The notes under the pieces were generated by a model. The model ran no database searches. It had not been told where the DNA came from and saw only the letters and a list, made by a program, of their open reading frames with translations. From Halanaerobium saccharolyticum (GTDB taxonomy: Bacteria; Bacillota; Halanaerobiia; Halanaerobiales; Halanaerobiaceae), in assembly GCF_004362045.1 (NCBI RefSeq), contig NZ_SNWX01000002.1, positions 186,001 through 250,000 of the forward strand: a stretch of DNA of 64,000 nt, given 5' to 3'. Made by a program: the position numbers and the translations under genes. Positions 10,529 to 18,772 of the stretch are shown here, piece after piece (position 1 is the first letter of the stretch; each line of letters begins with the position of its first letter).

Positions 10529-12154
10529 TTGAGGGAGGGAAGTTCAATCAAATCAATAAATAAGCACAAGAAAGTTTATCTGTATATTTTAATAATTATA
10601 ATTTGTGGTGCAGCTATTTATTTGCCAGCTACATTTTATAGAGATTTACACTGGGAAGAAGAAATGAAATATGTTGAAGTTGCTAAAGAAATGTATGATA
10701 CTGGAAACTGGCTGGTTCCACATTTTGGAGGAAACTTGTATTCTCATAAACCTCCCTTTTATTTTCACTTTTTAAATCTCAGTAGATTTTTGGCCGGGAG
10801 TTATTCGGTAACCGCAATGGTTATGATTAGTTTAATTTCGGGAATCTTAATTGCAATAGTTACTTTTTTCTGGGGTAGTTTAAATTTTAATAAGAGATAC
10901 GGATTTTTATCGGCGCTAATTTTAATGATAACTTTTTACTTTTTTGCTCTCTCAATTACAGTGCGAATGGATCATTTAATGGGATTTTTTATTATTTCTG
11001 CTCTATTTTCTTTTTATCTGGGGTATTCTTCAGAAGCAGAAGGGAGAGATAGGTTCTATTATTTGGTTTATTTATTTATGGCCCTGGCAACATGGATCAA
11101 AGGCCCAGCTGGATTTTTAATTCCTTTAGTTGTTATTCCTGTTTATTTGTTAATTCAAAAAGATTTGAGTGAATTTAAAAATTTACAGTTAAAAAAGGGT
11201 ATTTTAATTTTTATAGGTGTAATTTTATTATGGCTGGTTCCTGCTTTAATTAAAGGGGGAAAAGAATATGCATATCAATTATTAGTTATCCAGACTTTTG
11301 GTAGAACTGTTAATTCTTTTGCTCACCAGAAAGCATTTTATTATTATTTAACAACTTTTTCTTTTACTTTTTTACCCTGGTCTTTCTTTCTTTATTCAAC
11401 ATTTATTTACTGTTTTAAAAACAGGAGAAAACTGCCTCAATTTATAAAGTTTTTGCTCAGCTGGTTTATTGTCACTTTTATTTTGTTTTCTTTAATAAGT
11501 GGTAAGCTTGATATATATCTTTTACCAATTTATCCAGCTGGAGCACTTTTGGTTGCTTATTTATTTAAAGAGATTTCGAATCAGCGGGCATCTAAATATT
11601 ATATTATAATTCCAGCAGTTATTACTTTTGCATTTTTTGCTGTAGGCAGCTTTTTTATTCCTCAAAACTTAAATGGAATAGCATTAAAAAGTCTTCTGAT
11701 GCCAACAATTATAGCCTGGATTCTGGGAGGAATAGCAGGGATATTTCTTCTATTTAAAAAGAAGTATAATTATATTTCATATCTGGTTATTATAATGTTT
11801 TCAGTTTTTCTGCTCAATTTCTCTTTTTCTATGGCTCAGCCTTTTAATCAAAGTTATACTCTTAAAGAAACTGCTGCAGAATTGAAGCATTTACATGTCC
11901 AGAGCGTTAATAAAATTGCTACATATAAGTATGATGGTGATTCTGATGCACTTGGTATTTATCTTGATTTCTGGCCGGAAGTGATTGAGGATCGGGTTGA
12001 ATTTTCAAATTATCTTAAGCAGGATAAATTTGCAGTTATGATGGAACTTGCAGACTGGCAGCAGATCAGGGGGGATTTAAATAATATAAAAAGTGAATTC
12101 GAAGTATTACAATTTGATCAAAGTTATATAATTATTACTAATTATAGTAACTGA
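10529..12154 (+). CDS. ArnT-like GT39/GT83 lipid-linked glycosyltransferase, copy 2
   Basis: A protein of up to 541 residues, a paralogue of the preceding one: FYRDLHWEEEMKYVEVAKEM matches its catalytic loop, followed by KPPFYFHFLNL and WIKGPAGFLIPLVV, and again about twelve membrane segments. Tandem duplication with divergence suggests two sugars or two acceptor positions. The start is unclear. TTG 10529 has no ribosome site in front; AGGGAGGG at 10532-10539 lies downstream of it and is correctly spaced for the in-frame ATC at 10547, giving MKSINKHKKVYLYILI. No ATG, GTG or other TTG fits. I keep the TTG as the conventional choice. Confidence 0.8.
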   Translation: MREGSSIKSINKHKKVYLYILIIIICGAAIYLPATFYRDLHWEEEMKYVEVAKEMYDTGNWLVPHFGGNLYSHKPPFYFHFLNLSRFLAGSYSVTAMVMISLISGILIAIVTFFWGSLNFNKRYGFLSALILMITFYFFALSITVRMDHLMGFFIISALFSFYLGYSSEAEGRDRFYYLVYLFMALATWIKGPAGFLIPLVVIPVYLLIQKDLSEFKNLQLKKGILIFIGVILLWLVPALIKGGKEYAYQLLVIQTFGRTVNSFAHQKAFYYYLTTFSFTFLPWSFFLYSTFIYCFKNRRKLPQFIKFLLSWFIVTFILFSLISGKLDIYLLPIYPAGALLVAYLFKEISNQRASKYYIIIPAVITFAFFAVGSFFIPQNLNGIALKSLLMPTIIAWILGGIAGIFLLFKKKYNYISYLVIIMFSVFLLNFSFSMAQPFNQSYTLKETAAELKHLHVQSVNKIATYKYDGDSDALGIYLDFWPEVIEDRVEFSNYLKQDKFAVMMELADWQQIRGDLNNIKSEFEVLQFDQSYIIITNYSN

Positions 12155-12194
12155 TTTAAATTTAAAGATGTATTTGAATTAAGGATGGTGGAAA

Positions 12195-12914
12195 ATGCAG
12201 AATTATAAATATGATTTTTCAATAGTGGTACCCATTTACAATGAAATTAAAAATTTGTCTCCTCTAACAGATAGTATCATGAATGAATTAAATGAGGATG
12301 AATTTAATTATCAAATAATTTATGTTGATGATGGAAGTCAGGACGGAACCAGCCAAAAGATAGATCTGCTGCAGGAAAAAATAGATAAACTTTCAGCAAT
12401 ACATTTTACTAAAAATAATGGCCAGACTGCTGCTTTTTTAGCTGGTTTTAAAGAAGCGGAAGGAAAATATATAATAACTTTAGATGCTGATCTCCAGGTT
12501 AGTCCGGCTGACATTCCAAAACTGATTCCCTTTTTAAAAGATTATGATATGGTAATAGGGATGAGGACAAATCGGAATGATGGTCTGATAAAGAAATTAT
12601 CTTCAGTAGTTGGTAATGGGGTTCGGAATTTTATTACTGGTGAAAAGATTACTGATACCGGCTGTCCTTTAAAAATTTTCAAAAATGAGATTCATAAAGA
12701 ATTTTATCCTTTTAAAGGCATGCACAGATTTTATCCTACTTTAGCCAGAATTAATGGATATAATGTGAAGCAGGTTCCGGTTGACCATTATCCCCGCAAG
12801 TATGGTCAGTCTAAGTATGGGATTAATAATAGGATGTGGAGAGGATTATTTGATACTCTGGTTATGCTGTGGATGAAAAAAAGAATTATTAATTATAATA
12901 TAAAGAGGGATTAA
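12195..12914 (+). CDS. Family 2 glycosyltransferase, ArnC/DPM1-like
   Basis: A 239-residue GT-A enzyme with FSIVVPIYNEIKNL, IYVDDGSQDGTSQ, GQTAAFLAGFKEAEGKYIIT, the LDADLQVSP metal motif and TDTGCPLKIF. This is the signature of polyprenyl-phosphate glycosyltransferases (DPM1, ArnC), which load a sugar from a nucleotide donor onto undecaprenyl phosphate at the inner face of the membrane. Unlike full-length ArnC it lacks the two C-terminal membrane segments, so it may act with the small membrane protein that follows 3 nt later. It would supply the lipid-linked donor for the two ArnT-like proteins upstream. Confidence 0.82.
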   Translation: MQNYKYDFSIVVPIYNEIKNLSPLTDSIMNELNEDEFNYQIIYVDDGSQDGTSQKIDLLQEKIDKLSAIHFTKNNGQTAAFLAGFKEAEGKYIITLDADLQVSPADIPKLIPFLKDYDMVIGMRTNRNDGLIKKLSSVVGNGVRNFITGEKITDTGCPLKIFKNEIHKEFYPFKGMHRFYPTLARINGYNVKQVPVDHYPRKYGQSKYGINNRMWRGLFDTLVMLWMKKRIINYNIKRD

Positions 12915-12917
12915 TTT

Positions 12918-13181
12918 ATGATATGGATAATAATTGGTTTTGTTGGTCAGGCAATGTTCACCTTACGTTTTGTTATTCAGTGGATTGCGTCAGAAAGAGC
13001 CAAAAAAAGTATAGTCCCAAATGCTTTCTGGTATTTTAGTATTGCAGGAAGTCTTACTTTGTTAGTTTATGCAGTTCATCGGCGGGATCCGGTCTTTATT
13101 GTGGGACAGTCAACCGGTTCTTTTATTTATCTGCGTAACTTATATTTGATTAAAAAAAATAGAAAAAGCGCAAATAGTTAA
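12918..13181 (+). CDS. LAB_N (lipid A biosynthesis N-terminal domain) membrane protein
   Basis: An 87-residue protein with about three membrane segments. The sequence FVGQAMFTLRFVIQWIASER followed by KKSIVPNAFWYFSIAGSLTL is the conserved LAB_N domain, found alone or at the N-terminus of membrane proteins near ArnC/ArnT-type genes. Its role is thought to be in handling of lipid-linked sugars at the membrane, comparable with small ArnE/F-like flippases, but this is family-level knowledge. It starts 3 nt after the ArnC-like stop and is surely co-translated. Length is normal for stand-alone members. Confidence 0.85.
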   Translation: MIWIIIGFVGQAMFTLRFVIQWIASERAKKSIVPNAFWYFSIAGSLTLLVYAVHRRDPVFIVGQSTGSFIYLRNLYLIKKNRKSANS

Positions 13182-13316
13182 TATAATTAGATTAGTTTAC
13201 TTCAGACGCCTCATATGAGTTAAGTACCCCAATAACAGTAATTAGAGCTCAACCGGAAAAGATTCTGAGAAGAAATAATTTATTTGATTAAATTTATTCA
13301 AAAAGGGGATTTCTTT

Positions 13317-15440
13317 ATGAGTACTTATTATAATTATCTAATATCATTAATTCAAAATTTCTCTAGCTTGGGCTATCTAATAATTGCTATTCTGGCTTTT
13401 TTTGAATCTTTTGCTTTTATAGGTTTAATAGTACCCGGAAGTATAGCGGTTATTATTGGAGGCTTTTTGTCAGCTCACGGCGGTTTGAATATTGTAATTT
13501 TGTATATTTTAGTTTTTTTGGCTGCTGTTTTAGGAGATAATTATAGTTTTTATTTAGGGAAAAATAAAAAAGTCCCATTTAATCAGGGCGGAAAAATATT
13601 TAATCAGGAGATTTTTATAAAAGGCAGAAAGTTTTTTGAACATTATGGAGCTAAAAGTGTTTTTCTGGGTCGATTTGTTGGCTGGGTAAGACCCATTATA
13701 CCATTTATTGCAGGTTTTTTTGAGTTAGATAGTAAAGTTTTTTTACTGTGGAATATTTTAAGCAGCATATTATGGGCAGCATCTCATATTGCTCTTGGTT
13801 ACTTTTTTGGGAGGACCTGGCAGCTTGTTGCCCTCTGGTCCACAAGATTTACAATTTTCTTTACAGGATTAATTACCTTTATAATCTTAATATATTTACT
13901 CAAGCATTTTGCATTGAGCAGGGGGAAGGAACTTTTAACTTTAATTGTTTCAATAAGTAAATCGATAAAAACTGCTGTGGTAGAGAATAAAGAAGTAAAA
14001 GAATTTGTTGAGCAGCATAAGACTTTCTTTTCATTTTTAAGAAAAAGATTTGATAGGGGTAATTTTTTTGGCCTTCCAGTTACCCTTTTTGTTTTTTCTT
14101 TATTCTACGTAATGGCTCTTTTAGGAGGTATTATTGAAGATTTTCTAACTACTGATCTAATTATTAGTGTAGATCATAGAATAGCAAATCTTTTGACTGT
14201 TTTTAGAAATGAAACTCTTACAGATATATTTTTCTGGATTACTTTTCTTGGCAAATGGCAGGTTATATTAGTTTTTACATTTAGCATAATTTTGATTTTA
14301 TGGCTCTGGAATAAGAAATCATATATATTTCCAATCCTGACTAGTATTACAGGTAGTGTGTTATTTACCTATATCGGTAAATTGCTTTTTCATAGGCCAA
14401 GGCCAGCTGTTGCAATTTATCAAGAAAGTTCTTTTTCTTTTCCCAGCGGCCATGCTACAATTTCAGTTGCTTTTTATGGTTTCTTAACTTATTTTTTAGT
14501 GAAAGAAATTTCTAACTGGAAAAACAAAATAAATATATTTTTTACGGGCCTGATATTAATTATTGCCATCGGTTTCAGCAGGCTTTACCTGGGTGTACAC
14601 TTTTTAAGTGATGTCTGGGCTGGATATTTAGTTGGAGCCCTCTGGTTGATTATCGCAATAAGTATTTCAGAATATTTAAGTCTTAATCAAAAAAAAATTT
14701 TTCAGAGATTTAACGATATAAAGTTATCTGTGCCAGTAAAAAAGATAATCTCAATTATTATAATATTTTTAGCAGTGGGTTCATATACATTTATTTCTTT
14801 AGATTATCAGATTCCTTATCGAACAACTAACCCACAGAAGCCGCTTATTGTTAGTGAAGCCTTCAATATTTTTGAGGATAATCAGCTTAAGTACACAGAG
14901 ACTCTTTTAGGAAAAAAAGAGGAACCGATAAGTTTCATTATTATAGCTAATAATGAAAAACAATTAATTAGAACTTTTCAAAATGCTGGCTGGAGTCTAG
15001 CAGATGAAATTAATATATATACTTTATATAAAGCGGCAAAAGCGGCTTTATTAAAAAAACCATACCAAAATGCTCCGGTTACACCTGATTTCTGGAATTC
15101 AAAGGTTCATGATCTTGCTTTTGAAAAACCAGATTCCAGTGATAATATTAGAGTTCGACATCATGCTCGTTTCTGGGAGACTAACTTTATAACAAATGAA
15201 GGGAAAATAATATATCTAGGTACGGCAAGTTTTGACAGCGGTATTAAGTGGGGTATAACTCATAAGATTGATCCTAATATTGATAGTGAGCGGGAATATC
15301 TTTTTGAGGATCTACAGACTATTTCCATGATCAAATCTGCAGAAAAACATCAACTTGTTGAGCCCAAACTGGGAATTAATTTTGTAGGAGATCCTTTTTT
15401 TACTGATGGCAAAGCATATTTTATAGTTATAAAATATTGA
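13317..15440 (+). CDS. DedA-PAP2-LssY C-terminal domain fusion membrane protein
   Basis: A 707-residue three-domain protein. Residues about 1-200 are a DedA/SNARE-associated domain (FFESFAFIGLIVPGS, GDNYSFYLGK, FLGRFVGWVRPIIPFIAG), a family with undecaprenyl-phosphate/phospholipid translocation roles. Residues about 255-455 are a PAP2 phosphatase with all three motifs: KLLFHRPRP, SFPSGHA and SRLYLGVHFLSDV. The final 220 residues match the LssY C-terminal domain (IIIANNEKQLIRTFQNAGWS, RVRHHARFWET). It probably dephosphorylates and moves a lipid carrier or lipid A phosphate. ATG 13317 is chosen over TTG 13284 because AAAGGGG at 13301-13307 precedes it. Confidence 0.85.
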   Translation: MSTYYNYLISLIQNFSSLGYLIIAILAFFESFAFIGLIVPGSIAVIIGGFLSAHGGLNIVILYILVFLAAVLGDNYSFYLGKNKKVPFNQGGKIFNQEIFIKGRKFFEHYGAKSVFLGRFVGWVRPIIPFIAGFFELDSKVFLLWNILSSILWAASHIALGYFFGRTWQLVALWSTRFTIFFTGLITFIILIYLLKHFALSRGKELLTLIVSISKSIKTAVVENKEVKEFVEQHKTFFSFLRKRFDRGNFFGLPVTLFVFSLFYVMALLGGIIEDFLTTDLIISVDHRIANLLTVFRNETLTDIFFWITFLGKWQVILVFTFSIILILWLWNKKSYIFPILTSITGSVLFTYIGKLLFHRPRPAVAIYQESSFSFPSGHATISVAFYGFLTYFLVKEISNWKNKINIFFTGLILIIAIGFSRLYLGVHFLSDVWAGYLVGALWLIIAISISEYLSLNQKKIFQRFNDIKLSVPVKKIISIIIIFLAVGSYTFISLDYQIPYRTTNPQKPLIVSEAFNIFEDNQLKYTETLLGKKEEPISFIIIANNEKQLIRTFQNAGWSLADEINIYTLYKAAKAALLKKPYQNAPVTPDFWNSKVHDLAFEKPDSSDNIRVRHHARFWETNFITNEGKIIYLGTASFDSGIKWGITHKIDPNIDSEREYLFEDLQTISMIKSAEKHQLVEPKLGINFVGDPFFTDGKAYFIVIKY

Positions 15441-15468
15441 ATTTAATTCAATTATTGGAGTTGATTCT

Positions 15469-16857
15469 ATGATTAATATAGAGCTAAAGAATGATTCTAA
15501 AACTTTATTTTTCTTAATCCATGGTTATACAGGTAGTCCAACTGATTTTAATGGTTTACCGGAATATTTAAGTAATACTCTTGCTGCAGATGTTAAGGTG
15601 ATGCTTCTTAAAGGTCATGGAAATAAAATTCAGGATTTGGATGATCTAGAATTAAAAGATTTTATTAATCAAATTGAAGCTGAACTAAAAAATGATCTAG
15701 AAAAGTATGAGGAAGTCATTCTCGGAGGTGTTTCTTTTGGGGCTCAAATGGCACTTCATTTTGCCAGTGAATTTCCTATAGATGGAGTTTTTAGTGTTTG
15801 TCTGCCTTATAAACTTAAATTCCCTTTTAATATTCCTGGTTTATCAACACTTAGTTTTTTCAAAAAATACTGGCCAAAACCATTATCAGAGGAAGAAGAA
15901 AAAGTACGCCAAAATACATTTTATTATAATCAAATGCATGCAAATGGATTAAAAATTGTTAAAAAAGCAAATGGATTATTAAAAAATGAACTTTCTAAAA
16001 TAACATGTCCAGTTTTTACAATTTATTCAAAAAATGATCCAATAGGCAATTATAAAGCAATTGGATATATCAGCCGTAAAATTGAAGCCCCTCATTATAT
16101 AAAAATTATAGATAATAAAAATCATAATCTATTTTTCTCAGCTAAAAGTTCTGAAATTTACAAAAATATCAAAGATTTTTATCAAAATATTAATAAAGAA
16201 AAAAATAAGAAAGAGGATACAATAGCTGCTATCATACCAGCTTATAATGAAGCTCAGAATATAGATCGGGTTTTGGATGTTTTAACTCAGGCTGATTTTT
16301 TAAACGAAATTATTGTTATTGATGATGGATCAACAGATAATACTGCAGAGGTGGTAAGCAGATTTGAAGAAGTTAAATTGATAAAAAATGATACCAACAG
16401 AGGGAAGGCTCAGTCAATGCAGCAGGGAGTTGAGAATACTGATGCAGATATATTATTTTTCTGTGATGCTGATCTAAAGGATCTGACTGTTGAAATTGTT
16501 GGTCGGATTATTCAACCTGTTGCTAAAAGAAAATATGATATGTATATCGGAGTTAGGAATAATTTTATGCAGAAAGCAGTAACTTTATTTGCCCTAAACT
16601 CTGGTGAGCGTGCGGTAAGACGTGAACTCTGGAATAAACTACCAGAACATTTTAAATATCGTTATCGGATAGAAGCAGGTCTTAATTTTATTGCTAAAAG
16701 ACGAGGTAATGGCTATGGATGGAATAAATTTGAATACTATCAAACACTTAAAGAAAAAAAGTACGGAGTTCTAAAAGGTACTCTATTACGCTGGTGGATG
16801 AATCTTGATGTTGCTTATGCTTATTTGCTTACTATCTTTCAAAGATTAAAAAGGTAG
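15469..16857 (+). CDS. Fusion of an alpha/beta hydrolase (esterase) with a family 2 glycosyltransferase
   Basis: A 462-residue two-domain protein. Residues about 1-240 form an alpha/beta hydrolase of the monoacylglycerol-lipase/carboxylesterase type: FLIHGYTGSPTDFNGL (oxyanion loop), GGVSFGAQMA (nucleophile Ser) and a C-terminal NKNHNLFF (His). Residues about 248-462 form a GT2 domain: AAIIPAYNEAQNIDRVL, IVIDDGSTDNT, NRGKAQSMQQGV and FFCDADLKDL (metal site). No frame break lies between them, so it is one polypeptide. It starts 28 nt after the DedA-PAP2 gene. An enzyme that both trims an acyl chain and transfers a sugar would suit lipid glycan remodelling, but the function is unknown. Confidence 0.82.
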   Translation: MINIELKNDSKTLFFLIHGYTGSPTDFNGLPEYLSNTLAADVKVMLLKGHGNKIQDLDDLELKDFINQIEAELKNDLEKYEEVILGGVSFGAQMALHFASEFPIDGVFSVCLPYKLKFPFNIPGLSTLSFFKKYWPKPLSEEEEKVRQNTFYYNQMHANGLKIVKKANGLLKNELSKITCPVFTIYSKNDPIGNYKAIGYISRKIEAPHYIKIIDNKNHNLFFSAKSSEIYKNIKDFYQNINKEKNKKEDTIAAIIPAYNEAQNIDRVLDVLTQADFLNEIIVIDDGSTDNTAEVVSRFEEVKLIKNDTNRGKAQSMQQGVENTDADILFFCDADLKDLTVEIVGRIIQPVAKRKYDMYIGVRNNFMQKAVTLFALNSGERAVRRELWNKLPEHFKYRYRIEAGLNFIAKRRGNGYGWNKFEYYQTLKEKKYGVLKGTLLRWWMNLDVAYAYLLTIFQRLKR

Positions 16858-16902
16858 TTTTATCAAAACTCTACAGGGTATTTGCTGTTGATGTAAGAAG
16901 AG

Positions 16903-16925
16903 GCAAAATAAACTAGTTATTTTGC
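16903..16925. terminator. Hairpin between convergent genes, overlapping the waaA stop
   Basis: GCAAAATAA, loop ACTAG, TTATTTTGC: a 9-bp perfect stem in the 55-nt gap between two convergent genes. The loop contains the waaA stop codon. The T-tract is poor on both sides, so it may act as a weak bidirectional terminator or 3' stabiliser. Confidence 0.45.
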
Positions 16926-18211
16926 TTCTGCTTGAGTACTTTTAAAGTATGATCAAGAATTCTTTTAGATGCACCTTTATTATTTAAAATTACTTTTCTG
17001 GCCTTTTCACCTTTACTATTTAAGTCATTTATATTATTTAAATAATATAGGAGTTGCTTTTTTAAACTCTGCCAGCTGTTAACCTGTATTCCGGCATCAT
17101 TTTTAAGTAAAAGATCTCTGCTGTCTTTAAAATTAGACATATCTGGCCCGAAAAAGACTAATTTACCGTGGGCTGCAGGTTCTAAAATGTTATGTCCGCC
17201 TTTACCCATCATACTGCCTCCGACAAAAACCAGATCAGCAATACTATATATTTGTGCCAGTTCTCCAATTGTATTTAAAATAAGGGCATCAATTTTGTCA
17301 GAGCTTTCACTTTTAAGCTCTGATTTTTTTATGTAATCAATGTTATTTTTTTGAAAAAGATCTGCAATTTCTGCTGCTCTTTCAATATCGCGCGGTGCAA
17401 CAATAAAATATAACTCTGGGAATTTTGTTTTTAAATCTTTATAAATTTGAATTAGATGTTTTTCTTCATCAGCATGGGTGCTGCCGGCAACAAAGACTAA
17501 ATTATCTTCATTAATTTTAAATTTGTTTCTATAATCTTCTTTTTTACTTTCAGAGATTGAAGAATAGTTCTGATCAAATTTGGTGTTACCTAAGTTAAGT
17601 ACTTTTTCTGCATCAGCGCCAAGTTCTATCACTCTTTCCTTATCCTGTGCAGACTGCATGGCCAGACAGTCGATATTATTAAGCATCTCAGGCAAAATTG
17701 AACCTAAATATTTATATTTTTTAAAGCTGCTGTCACTAATTCTACCATTTGCATAGATGATTTTATGACCCTTATTTTTCGCTATTTTGATAAAATTTGG
17801 CCAGAGCTCGGTTTCGATAATCATTATGAGCTCAGGATTTATTGTTTTTAAAGCCTTTTTAACAGCAAAGGTTAGGTCAAAGGGGAAATAAACAACAGCA
17901 TCAGCATCCTTAATTATTTTGTGAGCCATATTTTGTCCGGTGTAGGTAGTGGTTGAGAAAATTATTTTATATTCAGGCATTTCTTTTTTTAACTCTTTTA
18001 CAACTGGACTTGCGGCAACAGTTTCACCAACAGAAACTGCATGGATCCAGATGATTTTATTATTTTCAGCTAATTTTTTTATATCATTAGAATAAAAACC
18101 AAACATTTCTTTAATATTTTTTTTATTTGAATTAGTAATTTTTTTGTATATTAAAATTGGTGAGTATACTACTAAGATGATGAAAAGTAGTAAATTATAA
18201 ATTATGTACAT
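16913..18211 (-). CDS. waaA: 3-deoxy-D-manno-octulosonic acid (Kdo) transferase
   Basis: A 432-residue GT30 enzyme that adds Kdo from CMP-Kdo to lipid A precursor at the cytoplasmic face of the inner membrane. It has an N-terminal membrane anchor (about residues 1-22), then WIHAVSVGETVAASPVVKEL with the catalytic base Glu near residue 63, ETELWPNFIKIAKNKGHKII, ANGRISDSSFKKYK, AGSTHADEE and GGSMMGKGGHNILEPAAHGK for CMP-Kdo binding. Length is normal. Presence of waaA shows that this Firmicute-like genome makes Kdo-lipid A, hence a true outer membrane. It is transcribed towards the esterase-GT2 gene. Confidence 0.92.
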   Translation of the reverse strand: MYIIYNLLLFIILVVYSPILIYKKITNSNKKNIKEMFGFYSNDIKKLAENNKIIWIHAVSVGETVAASPVVKELKKEMPEYKIIFSTTTYTGQNMAHKIIKDADAVVYFPFDLTFAVKKALKTINPELIMIIETELWPNFIKIAKNKGHKIIYANGRISDSSFKKYKYLGSILPEMLNNIDCLAMQSAQDKERVIELGADAEKVLNLGNTKFDQNYSSISESKKEDYRNKFKINEDNLVFVAGSTHADEEKHLIQIYKDLKTKFPELYFIVAPRDIERAAEIADLFQKNNIDYIKKSELKSESSDKIDALILNTIGELAQIYSIADLVFVGGSMMGKGGHNILEPAAHGKLVFFGPDMSNFKDSRDLLLKNDAGIQVNSWQSLKKQLLYYLNNINDLNSKGEKARKVILNNKGASKRILDHTLKVLKQKQNN

Positions 18212-18384
18212 TATTAAAAAACCCCTTTTGTTAACTGCTAACTGAATTATATCAGAACTGAAAAATTAAGACAAATTTCAATAGATAAGTGGATAGGTTC
18301 ATGGTATTTGTACAATAAAAAAAATACAAATTGATATAATCAAAAACAATTGGTAAAAATTGGGTCGGTAAACGGTACCTGCAC

Positions 18385-18414
18385 ACAAAAAAAAGACAGC
18401 CGATTGGCTGTCTT
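18385..18414 (-). terminator. Intrinsic terminator of tRNA-Glu
   Basis: On the minus strand AAGACAGCC, loop AATC, GGCTGTCTT followed by eight T. The stem is 9 bp and perfect; it lies 10 nt beyond the CCA end of the tRNA. Confidence 0.9.
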
Positions 18415-18424
18415 AATCTCAAAA

Positions 18425-18500
18425 TGGTACCCTCAAGGGGATTCGAACCCCTGCCGCTAGGATGAAAACCTAGTGTCCTAGACCCCTAGACGATGAGGGC
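18425..18500 (-). tRNA. tRNA-Glu (anticodon TTC), CCA encoded
   Basis: Reading the minus strand: acceptor GCCCTCA pairs with TGAGGGT, then A and an encoded CCA at 18425-18427. The anticodon arm is CTAGG-TTTTCAT-CCTAG, giving anticodon TTC (Glu). The T arm AGGGG-TTCGAAT-CCCCT is standard. The gene stands alone, followed by its own terminator, in the gap between waaA and the flavoprotein gene. Only 60-70 nt upstream on the same strand are non-coding. Confidence 0.95.
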
Positions 18501-18772
18501 AAATTTTTATACAGTTTTGTTGACTGCAATAAATATAATAGCATAAGAAATAGCTTCCGTCAAGAAATTTTCTGAAGAAATATAATTTAAAATTTTCGCT
18601 CTATTATGGCTGTGAGTATAGTAATTCTGGGGGGCCTAAAATTTATATTTTAATCTGAATTTGTTAATTAATAATGAGAACCAATTTTAGGACAAGGAAG
18701 TAACCGATAAATCTAGAATAATATATTTAGAGCAGAAATTACTTATAATATTTTCAACTGGAGGAATTTAAA

